DNA of 5,039 nt from Cytophagaceae bacterium UBA6715 (GTDB taxonomy: Bacteria > Bacteroidota > Bacteroidia > Cytophagales > Spirosomataceae): positions 4,753 through 9,791 of the forward strand of contig DKIP01000108.1 in NCBI GenBank assembly GCA_002454335.1, in the 5' to 3' direction. Position 1 is the first letter of the stretch. The number at the start of each line of letters is the position of its first letter. The position numbers and the translations under genes are program-made. Of the stretch, positions 1 through 5,039 are shown piece by piece. The notes beneath the pieces are model-generated. The model worked only from the letters and a program-made list of their open reading frames with translations. It was not told the DNA's origin and searched no databases.

Positions 1-1013
1 GTCTCGTTAAGTTTGATCGCTTTTTTAAGGAAATGCAAGGATTCAAACCACTTGTCTAATTCCGTTAAACAAACGGCTAAACCGTAGTAACCTTCGTCCC
101 AAAGTGGATCAATTTTGACTGCATCTTTGTAAAAAGTTAAGGCCTCATTGAATTGTTTTTGGCGTTCTAAACTGGCGCCTAAACAGCAATAAAGTTCTGG
201 GTTCGGCTCATCGTGTTGCAAGCAGAGTCGGTAAGCTTCTTCTGCCTTCACATATTCCTCCAAATTCATGTAGGTATTACCTAAATTGAACAGGGACGAG
301 GCAAAGGTCGGTTCGATGGCTAATGAATATTCATAGGCATCGATGGCTTTTTCGTATTTCTTTTGTTTGGAATAGGCTATCCCTAAATTATACCAAGCTG
401 TAAAGGAAAATGGATCTTGATCGATGAATTTTTCATAATAGGGGATACTCTCCTCAATTTTGCCAATTTCATCAAGGGCATTCGCTAATTCGACAAGTGC
501 ATTTTCATTCTCTGGGTTGTGTTCAAGCGATTTTTTGAACATGTCTACGGCTTCACGGGGTTTTGGCCACGTTAAATAGCAAAGTCCTAAACGGAAATAA
601 ACATCATCTTTTTCCTCCGCATATTCTAAAATGTGTAGAAATATTTCCACAGCTTTTTCGTGTTGCTTCAATTGGCTCAATAGCGAACCTTTAACCATCA
701 ATAAATCCAGGTCGGTAGGGAAGAGCAACATCGCGTTTTCAATCAACTCATAACCTGCCTCAGCCTGTTGCATTTCACCCAATATTTGGGCTTTCAGTGT
801 GATTAACTCGAGGGTATAAGGGAAATGCTCTAAACCAATGTTGCAGGCTTTTAAGCCCTCATCAAATTTCCCTTGAATGAAATAATGCTCCGCTATTTGC
901 TCCAATGTGTCCAAATCAAAGAATGAATTTTCATCCTCATTGAGCATTTTCTCGAAGCGTTTTAACGAAGATTGGATATCCTCCTTATGGTCATCAAATT
1001 CTGGATCCAGCAT
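1..1013 (-). CDS. TPR-repeat protein, cytoplasmic, C-terminus cut by window edge
   Basis: The reverse strand is open from an ATG at 1013-1011 to the left edge (337 full codons, no stop), so the gene is partial at its 3' end. Translation gives a run of about nine tetratricopeptide repeats of ~34 residues, roughly at 36-69, 70-103, 104-136, 138-171, 172-205, 206-239, 240-273, 274-307 and 308 onward. The clearest are WYNLGIAYSKQKKYEKAIDAY (207-227, given as key pattern W/Y-LG-Y-A-Y) and LFNLGNTYMNLEEYVKAEEAY (241-261), ending in the usual turn with a Pro (IEP, IDP). The N-terminus (MLDPEFDDHKED) is acidic and has no signal peptide or membrane segment, so the protein is probably cytoplasmic. TPR superhelices bind other proteins; no enzymatic domain is visible and the partner cannot be inferred. 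Similar all-TPR proteins of somewhat greater length are common in Bacteroidota, as I recall. The start is the first ATG in the frame and precedes the first repeat by ~35 residues. It is transcribed divergently from ppx. Confidence 0.92.
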   Translation of the reverse strand, partial: MLDPEFDDHKEDIQSSLKRFEKMLNEDENSFFDLDTLEQIAEHYFIQGKFDEGLKACNIGLEHFPYTLELITLKAQILGEMQQAEAGYELIENAMLLFPTDLDLLMVKGSLLSQLKQHEKAVEIFLHILEYAEEKDDVYFRLGLCYLTWPKPREAVDMFKKSLEHNPENENALVELANALDEIGKIEESIPYYEKFIDQDPFSFTAWYNLGIAYSKQKKYEKAIDAYEYSLAIEPTFASSLFNLGNTYMNLEEYVKAEEAYRLCLQHDEPNPELYCCLGASLERQKQFNEALTFYKDAVKIDPLWDEGYYGLAVCLTELDKWFESLHFLKKAIKLNE

Positions 1014-1105
1014 CTAGGAAATTTGGGTTGGAATAGGTTCTAAATTACGAATTGTTTTTTAATAAACAGCCTTTCAGTGTACTTTTGTTCCAAACCCATA
1101 TTTGA
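1014..1105. promoter_or_regulatory. Divergent intergenic region between TPR gene and ppx
   Basis: This 92-bp gap must contain the 5' ends of both divergent genes. Rightward it holds a good Bacteroidota -7 box (listed separately). Leftward, the reverse complement contains TAATTTAG at about 1043-1050, one mismatch from TAnnTTTG and about 30-37 bp before the TPR start; no convincing -33 partner is seen. No Shine-Dalgarno motif precedes either ATG, which is normal for the phylum. Confidence 0.5.
1080..1087 (+). promoter_or_regulatory. Putative -7 box of the ppx promoter (TACTTTTG)
   Basis: TACTTTTG fits the TAnnTTTG -7 element used by the primary sigma factor of Bacteroidota. It would start transcription around 1092-1095, leaving a short leader of about a dozen bases before the ATG at 1106. 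The expected -33 position holds only TTTT (1057-1060, 19 bp upstream) instead of TTTG. The call therefore rests on the -7 box and its position. Confidence 0.5.
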
Positions 1106-2029
1106 ATGCCACAGCCGCGCGCGATTATTGATTTAGGAACGAATACCTTTCAGCTTTTGATTGCTGACCAAGACCCTACAAATGGTCAGCTGCAGCTATT
1201 GTATGAGGATCACCGCCCCGTGGGATTAGGTAAAGGCGCCATGGAAACAGGCTTTTTACAGTTGGACGCCATGGCAAGAGCCCTCGAAGCTTTGGAACGA
1301 TTTCTTTGGCATGCGCAAGACAAAAACTGTGTTTCGATTCAGGGAATTGGAACGAGCATTCTACGGAATGCGCGTAATGCCTCGGGGTTTATTGATTTGG
1401 TGGAGAGCCAATTGGGCATACCCATCGAAGTGATTTCTGGAATTCAAGAGGCGGAATATATTTTTCAAGGTATTCGTCATTCTTTGCCTGAGCCCTGGGG
1501 TGCCATTTCTCTGGTGATGGATATTGGTGGAGGTAGTGTGGAATTTATTCTCTTTCGAGGCCAAACGATTTTATTTAAAACAAGTCTCGAATTGGGCGGG
1601 TTAAAATTGCAATCGCTTTTCCAAAAAGAAGGTGAATACCATTCGGATTTAGACAAAGATTTAGCGATTTATATTCAATCAGGCTTACAAAGCTTATATG
1701 AGGCTTGTGAGCTACATCAGCCTCAAAGACTTATTGGGGCGGCAGGAGCCTTTGAAACCTTGGCCGATATCCAATTGGCCCAAGGTCATTTATTGCATAT
1801 TGAAAAAGCCAATCAATTAGATTTGCCTGCATTTTATGCATTAATGGACCAGATGGCCTTGCTGACTGTTTCGGAAAGGCAGGGGATTCCGGGGATGAAG
1901 GCATTTAGAGCTAGCATGTTACCATATGCCAATCATTTGATAGCACAGGTCTTAGGCAAGACTTCAATCAAGGAGTTGTGGATGTCCATGTACAGTCTTA
2001 AAGAAGGTTATTGGTACAGCATTCAATAA
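1106..2029 (+). CDS. ppx: Short-form Ppx/GppA phosphatase (exopolyphosphatase family)
   Basis: A complete 307-residue protein of the sugar-kinase/Hsp70-like ASKHA fold. The first phosphate-binding motif is DLGTNTFQLLI (9-19). The catalytic-region motif SGIQEAEYIFQGI lies at 111-123, with E115 aligning to the proposed catalytic Glu of E. coli Ppx. The second phosphate motif is MDIGGGSVEF (138-147), with D139 and the GGGS loop. A further nucleotide/phosphate-pocket motif, GAAGAFETLADI, spans 211-222, and the C-terminal segment ends in YSLKEGYWY (296-304). Family members hydrolyse terminal phosphates of polyphosphate and/or the 5'-phosphate of pppGpp. The length matches the two-domain short form (as in Aquifex), so the extra C-terminal HD-like domains of the ~500-residue E. 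coli enzymes are absent. Polyphosphate versus pppGpp preference cannot be told from sequence. It has its own promoter-like -7 box and is separated by 96 bp from exbB, so it may be monocistronic. It is soluble and cytoplasmic, with no signal peptide. The start at 1106 puts the DLGTNT motif at the usual distance from the N-terminus. Confidence 0.9.
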   Translation: MPQPRAIIDLGTNTFQLLIADQDPTNGQLQLLYEDHRPVGLGKGAMETGFLQLDAMARALEALERFLWHAQDKNCVSIQGIGTSILRNARNASGFIDLVESQLGIPIEVISGIQEAEYIFQGIRHSLPEPWGAISLVMDIGGGSVEFILFRGQTILFKTSLELGGLKLQSLFQKEGEYHSDLDKDLAIYIQSGLQSLYEACELHQPQRLIGAAGAFETLADIQLAQGHLLHIEKANQLDLPAFYALMDQMALLTVSERQGIPGMKAFRASMLPYANHLIAQVLGKTSIKELWMSMYSLKEGYWYSIQ

Positions 2030-2069
2030 TTATTTCAATAAATGCGGGCTATTTTTTTGAAAAAGACAA

Positions 2070-2077
2070 TATTTTTG
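2070..2077 (+). promoter_or_regulatory. Putative -7 box for the exbB-exbD-yetF operon (TATTTTTG)
   Basis: TATTTTTG matches TAnnTTTG and lies 48 bp before the exbB ATG, giving a predicted leader of about 40 bases that is very A/T rich (AT-rich leaders replace Shine-Dalgarno sequences in this phylum). No TTG or TTTG is found at the proper -33 distance, and the gap is so T-rich that a chance match is plausible. Confidence is therefore modest. Confidence 0.4.
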
Positions 2078-2125
2078 GCCAACTTTAAGTTTATATTAAA
2101 TCATTAAAATTTTCAACAAAGCTAT

Positions 2126-2797
2126 ATGTCTTCACATCTTAATTTTATTCTGTTAGATGCTGTTCAAGTCGAGGAATTCACTGTTTTAAGTTTATTGGAA
2201 AAAGGGGGATATGTCATGTATCCAATTTTATTCTTGTTTACGGCTGCCTTGTTTTTGTTCATTGAGCGTTACTTATACATTCGTAAGACATCACGTATTG
2301 ATGAGAATTTTCTTCATAACATTAATGAATTGCTTTTAGCTGGTAATATTCAAGGTGCTGTAACATATTGTAAGAATTCAAAATTCCCAATCGCTAATTT
2401 GCTAGAGCGTGGTTTAGGGCGTTTAGGTTCACCCATTCGTGACATTGAAGATGCGATTGAAAACAAAGCGAAGTTGGAGATTTATAACATGGAAAAGAAC
2501 TTGGGTATCTTAAGTTCGATTGCACGTATTGCACCTATGTTCGGTTTCTTGGGAACTGTAACGGGTATGATTCGTACATTCCACAATATCTCGACCTCAA
2601 ACAAGATTGAAATTTCAACGATTGCATCGGGTATTTATGAGAAGATGGTGACATCTGCATCGGGTTTGATTGTGGGTATCATTGCTTATGTCATGTATAC
2701 TTTGTTGACTACGATGATAGATCGTTCGATTAACAAAATGGAAATTGTAGCGATGGATTTCATCGACTTGTTACACAAGCCTGCTAATAAAAAATAA
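2126..2797 (+). CDS. exbB: MotA/TolQ/ExbB proton channel family protein
   Basis: A complete 223-residue inner-membrane protein with the ExbB/TolQ three-helix layout. It has a short N-terminal periplasmic segment with the typical EKGGYVMYPI lead-in (25-34), TM1 at about 30-52 ending in ERYLYIRK, and a long cytoplasmic loop at about 55-125. TM2 is at about 127-150 with the family signature APMFGFLGTVTGMI (136-149), and TM3 at about 177-198 (TSASGLIVGIIAYVMY). In the family, a pentamer of this subunit surrounds an ExbD dimer and passes protons to drive TonB or TolA; P137 and T144/T146 fall in the conserved TM2 core. TM3 has GIIAY where enterobacterial ExbB/TolQ have an IPA proline motif. The upstream ATG is chosen because the next in-frame one (residue 31) would cut into TM1 and lose the conserved KGG lead-in. 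It is first in an operon with exbD 8 nt downstream. MotA-like or TolQ roles are alternatives, but the adjacent ExbD and lack of Tol genes favour ExbB. Confidence 0.92.
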   Translation: MSSHLNFILLDAVQVEEFTVLSLLEKGGYVMYPILFLFTAALFLFIERYLYIRKTSRIDENFLHNINELLLAGNIQGAVTYCKNSKFPIANLLERGLGRLGSPIRDIEDAIENKAKLEIYNMEKNLGILSSIARIAPMFGFLGTVTGMIRTFHNISTSNKIEISTIASGIYEKMVTSASGLIVGIIAYVMYTLLTTMIDRSINKMEIVAMDFIDLLHKPANKK

Positions 2798-2805
2798 ATT
2801 ATCCT

Positions 2806-3216
2806 ATGAATTTTAGAAAGCGCGAACGAGAAGCATCGGAAGTAGAAACAGGCGCCCTAGCGGATATTCTATTTTTTCTATTGATGTTTTTCTTAATGAT
2901 TTCGACCCTAGCGTCTCCGGATGCGATTCGTTTATTGTTACCAAAAGCTGATTCAACGAAAGTTACTCCGCCGGTTGTAGAGTCGATTCGAGTTTCAGTA
3001 GATGCGAACAACAACTTCTTTATCGATGGAAATGCTCAACCATTTGCCCTAGATCAAGTTGATGGTCAATTGAAAGAAATTTTAAAAACGAAAAAAGCCA
3101 ATTCTTTGATTATCTCGATTGATAAATCAAGAACGGTTCAGGATTTAACGGATGTATATGATTTAGCTGCTAAAAACAACCTTTCGATGGTGATGGCAGC
3201 CGAAAAGAAAAAGTAA
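2806..3216 (+). CDS. exbD: ExbD/TolR family biopolymer transport protein
   Basis: A complete 136-residue protein with one membrane helix. A short basic cytoplasmic N-terminus (MNFRKRERE) is followed by EVETGALADILFFLLMFFLM (12-31), in which D20 corresponds to the essential proton-carrying aspartate of E. coli ExbD (D25). The helix is about 18-36, and the rest (about 38-136) is the periplasmic domain with the family's alternating strands (IRVSVDANNNFFIDG, 61-75; SLIISIDKSRTVQDLTDVYDLA, 104-125, key residues ID-K and D-V). The length is normal for the family. It partners with the ExbB encoded 8 nt upstream to form the proton-driven motor for TonB-dependent outer-membrane uptake. Its subtype resembles the ExbD that, in Bacteroidota genomes I know, is often followed by a tonB gene. 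Here the next gene instead is a YetF-family protein starting 1 nt after the stop. Confidence 0.92.
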   Translation: MNFRKREREASEVETGALADILFFLLMFFLMISTLASPDAIRLLLPKADSTKVTPPVVESIRVSVDANNNFFIDGNAQPFALDQVDGQLKEILKTKKANSLIISIDKSRTVQDLTDVYDLAAKNNLSMVMAAEKKK

Positions 3217-3217
3217 A

Positions 3218-3730
3218 ATGGAAGGCTTTGTCATCATAGCCCTCAAATCAATAGCCGTCTACGTGTTCATCGTGGCGGCTATTCGTCTTTTTGGGAAGAA
3301 AGAGTTTGCGCAATTGTCGGTCGTGGATTTAGTTTTCATCTTGTTAATCTCTAATTCCGTTCAAAACGCGATGGTGGGAACAGATACTTCACTTTTTGGT
3401 GGATTATTTGCTGCCTTTGCCTTATTTGCCTCTAATTTTATTTTTAAAAAACTCGAACTAGCTTTCCCGGGTTTGAGTAAAGTTGTAGAGGGGGAGCCCG
3501 TTGTATTGGTATATCAAGGAAAGGTGATCGCTGACGGCTTAGCGAAAGCATCCTTGAATGAAGAGCAATTGAATGCGGCCATCCGTGAGCATGGGATATT
3601 GAAATTGGAGGAAGTGGATTTAGCTGTTTTTGAGGTAGATGGGAATATCTCGGTGATGTCAGAAAATTATCAGAAAATTTCGAAAAGAAAGCGGAAAGGA
3701 CATAAGGTTCTTGGGGGAAATACGGCTTAA
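3218..3730 (+). CDS. YetF/YcaP-type DUF421 membrane protein
   Basis: A complete 170-residue protein matching the DUF421 (YetF) family in both halves. The N-terminal half has three predicted membrane helices, at about 4-22, 34-50 and 57-76, with the family signatures RLFGKKEFAQLSVVD (23-37) and SNSVQNAMVG (45-54). The C-terminal soluble half contains EGEPVVLVYQGKVI (91-104), a LNEEQLNAAIREHGI helix (113-127) and the LEEVDLAVFEVDGNISVM block (130-147, key residues EVDLA-FE-DG-ISV). It ends in a basic tail (SKRKRKGHK, 155-163). The soluble part is expected on the cytoplasmic side. The family's biochemical role is not established; Bacillus members have been linked to spore properties, which does not apply here. 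The ATG lies 1 nt past the exbD stop, so translation is probably coupled and the gene shares the exbBD transcript. Length is slightly short relative to ~210-230-residue Bacillus homologues but similar to YcaP-size proteins. Confidence 0.92.
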   Translation: MEGFVIIALKSIAVYVFIVAAIRLFGKKEFAQLSVVDLVFILLISNSVQNAMVGTDTSLFGGLFAAFALFASNFIFKKLELAFPGLSKVVEGEPVVLVYQGKVIADGLAKASLNEEQLNAAIREHGILKLEEVDLAVFEVDGNISVMSENYQKISKRKRKGHKVLGGNTA

Positions 3731-3735
3731 ACTAG

Positions 3736-3743
3736 TATATTTG
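3736..3743 (+). promoter_or_regulatory. Putative -7 box of the thrA promoter (TATATTTG)
   Basis: TATATTTG is a full match to the Bacteroidota -7 element TAnnTTTG. A TTG at 3711-3713 lies 22 bp upstream as a possible -33 element, slightly wider than the usual spacing of about 19-21. Transcription would begin near 3748-3752, giving a leader of about 45 bases to the thrA ATG at 3796. It sits directly after the yetF stop, so thrA probably has its own transcription start. Confidence 0.55.
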
Positions 3744-3767
3744 TAGAATTACTTGGCTGTTTGTAGA
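3740..3767 (+). repeat. Direct repeat TTTGTAGA x2, 20 bp apart
   Basis: TTTGTAGA occurs at 3740-3747 and again at 3760-3767, exactly 20 bp start to start. The first copy overlaps the end of the thrA -7 box and the second lies in the predicted leader. Two-turn spacing on one face of the helix would suit a regulator binding site, but two 8-mers in an AT-rich gap can also arise by chance. Confidence 0.35.
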
Positions 3768-3795
3768 GTCAAGAATCATTTCATTTTCTTTTCTG

Positions 3796-5039
3796 ATGGA
3801 AAAAATTTTAAAATTCGGTGGTACCAGTTGTGGGAGCATTGCGAGTATCGAATCCGTTTTGGCAATTATCGAAGCCAATCATCAAGTAAAATCTTCATTC
3901 GCCGTTGTTTTCTCTGCCATGGGTGGAGTTACGAACGTTTTATTAGCCGCTGGATCTACAGCTGCAAGTAAGAAGACGCTTGATCATACAATCATCGAAG
4001 AAATAGAGGCGCGTCATTTCGAAGTAATTCGTCATTTTATTCCTGTAACAGCTCAATCGCAAGTTATTGCTCAGATTCGCACCTTGGTGAATGAATTACG
4101 TGACGTACTGAAAGGAATCAATTTAATTCATGAGATTTCGCCCAAAACATCGGATTTACTAGTGAGTTTTGGAGAACGACTTTCTACAGCCCTAATTGCA
4201 GCAATTCTGGAACAGCGAGGCTTACCTGTTCGTTTTTTAGATGCGCGTGAGGTGGTGAAAACCAACAGTCATTTTGGTAAAGCTGAGGTTCGTTTTGAAG
4301 AAACCAATGCATTAATTCAAGCAAATTTTGCAGCTCATCAGGGTGAAATTGCCCTTATTACAGGTTTTATTGGTTCCAATGACGCGGGTGAAACGACAAC
4401 CTTGGGTCGTGGTGGTTCCGATTATACAGCATCCATTTTTGGGGCAGCTTTAGCGGTACAAGAGATTGAAATATGGACGGATGTCGATGGTATGATGACT
4501 GCTGACCCACGTAAAGTGGCTGCCGCATTTACGATTCCATCCATCTCATATGCGGAAGCCATGGAGTTGACCCATTTTGGTGCGAAGGTTATTTATCCGC
4601 CTTCACTTCAGCCTGCCTTTGCGAAAAATATCCCGATTCGGGTATTAAATACATTTAATCAAGCTTTCGAGGGAACTGTCGTATCACGCGTATCTTCACC
4701 GAGTCCGTATATTATTACTGGTATTAGCTCCATTGATGAGTTGGCGCTCGTAAATGTTCAAGGATCCGGGATGATCGGTGTGGCGGGTGTTTCTGCAAAA
4801 CTCTTTACCGTATTGGCAAAAGAGAAGATTTCCGTGGTATTGATTTCACAAGCCTCATCGGAACATTCGATCTGTTTCGCGATTGATCCGCAAGTGGCTT
4901 CCAAGGTAGATAAGATTTTAGCCAAAGAGTTCGCTCAAGAGATTGCTTCTGGTGATATAGAAGGAATTGATATCCAACAAGATTTATCGGTGATTGCGGT
5001 TGTAGGTGAGGGGATGCGTAAGCATACGGGTGTGAGTGG
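3796..5039 (+). CDS. thrA: Aspartokinase part of probable bifunctional aspartokinase/homoserine dehydrogenase, cut by right edge
   Basis: An ATG at 3796 opens a frame of 414 codons with no stop before the window end. Aspartokinase motifs appear in order: KFGGTSCGS (6-14, ATP/phosphate site, K6), VVFSAMGGVTN (37-47, S40 and T46), SFGERLST (124-131, E127), and LGRGGSDYTA (203-212, R205 and D209 of the aspartate/phosphate site). WTDVDGMMTADPRKV (227-241) and GAKVIYPPSLQPA (262-274) follow. The first ACT regulatory domain begins at about 316, with VLISQASSEHSICFAI (348-363), and the second begins at about 398 (VVGEGMRKHTGVS). The enzyme phosphorylates aspartate, the first step toward threonine, methionine and lysine. 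The SQASSEHSI and VVGEGMR motifs match E. coli ThrA (ITQSSSEYSI, VVGDGMR) much better than LysC, so a C-terminal homoserine dehydrogenase domain and threonine feedback are expected beyond the edge, but this is not visible. A monofunctional aspartokinase ending shortly after the edge is the alternative. Residue 12 is Cys where the motif usually has Val. Confidence 0.9.
   Translation, partial: MEKILKFGGTSCGSIASIESVLAIIEANHQVKSSFAVVFSAMGGVTNVLLAAGSTAASKKTLDHTIIEEIEARHFEVIRHFIPVTAQSQVIAQIRTLVNELRDVLKGINLIHEISPKTSDLLVSFGERLSTALIAAILEQRGLPVRFLDAREVVKTNSHFGKAEVRFEETNALIQANFAAHQGEIALITGFIGSNDAGETTTLGRGGSDYTASIFGAALAVQEIEIWTDVDGMMTADPRKVAAAFTIPSISYAEAMELTHFGAKVIYPPSLQPAFAKNIPIRVLNTFNQAFEGTVVSRVSSPSPYIITGISSIDELALVNVQGSGMIGVAGVSAKLFTVLAKEKISVVLISQASSEHSICFAIDPQVASKVDKILAKEFAQEIASGDIEGIDIQQDLSVIAVVGEGMRKHTGVS

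Noticed and set aside
1..1013. Repetitive left region as a possible DNA repeat array
   Set aside because: The periodicity is at protein level (degenerate 34-residue TPR units) and the DNA copies are strongly diverged; it is a coding gene on the minus strand.
1361..1564. Minus-strand open frame opposite ppx
   Set aside because: Antisense shadow of the ppx motif region (it covers the DIGGGS coding stretch); no recognisable domain.
2019..2058. Possible terminator after ppx: GCATT (2019-2023) / AATGC (2041-2045) followed by a T-run (2052-2058)
   Set aside because: The stem is only 5 bp with a 17-base AT-rich loop, and the T-run is separated from it by GGGCTA; too weak to call an intrinsic terminator.
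2799..3014. Minus-strand open frame opposite exbD
   Set aside because: It lies antisense within exbD, whose protein is clearly homologous to a known family; no independent support.
3731..3795. Threonine attenuator or leader peptide before thrA
   Set aside because: The gap is just 65 bp, with no short ORF rich in Thr/Ile codons and no GC-rich hairpin plus T-tract.
3753..3971. 72-codon plus-strand open frame across the thrA start
   Set aside because: It overlaps the well-supported thrA frame (KFGGTS motif at its N-terminus), and its translation is a Cys/Arg/Trp/Ser-rich out-of-frame reading with no family resemblance.

Overview
The window looks like ordinary chromosome from a member of the Bacteroidota, most likely an aquatic Cytophagales-type bacterium. 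The evidence is the absence of Shine-Dalgarno sequences before any start, Bacteroidota-type -7 boxes (TAnnTTTG) upstream of three transcription units, moderately AT-rich DNA, and protein variants typical of the phylum (short Ppx/GppA, the ExbB/ExbD subtype, and a ThrA with a GAKVIYPP motif). The genus assignment is an inference; no rRNA or other marker gene is present.

Layout. Positions 1-1013 (minus strand) hold most of a cytoplasmic TPR-repeat protein whose C-terminus lies beyond the left edge. A 92-bp divergent intergenic region separates it from a short-form Ppx/GppA exopolyphosphatase-type phosphatase (1106-2029, plus). After a 96-bp AT-rich gap comes a tight three-gene operon: exbB (2126-2797), exbD (2806-3216) and a YetF/DUF421 membrane protein (3218-3730), with gaps of 8 and 1 nt. 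A 65-bp promoter-bearing gap precedes thrA (3796 to the right edge), the aspartokinase part of what is probably a bifunctional aspartokinase/homoserine dehydrogenase. It is open through the window end.

Functionally the genes are housekeeping. ExbB/ExbD form an inner-membrane proton-driven motor that normally energises TonB-dependent outer-membrane transport. Ppx/GppA acts on polyphosphate or (p)ppGpp. ThrA begins the aspartate-family pathway to threonine, methionine and lysine. The TPR protein is a protein-interaction scaffold of unknown role. I see no RNA genes, mobile elements, CRISPR arrays or defence-type system. The most noteworthy points are the coupling of a YetF-family gene directly to exbBD where I would have expected tonB, and an 8-bp direct repeat 20 bp apart overlapping the thrA promoter.
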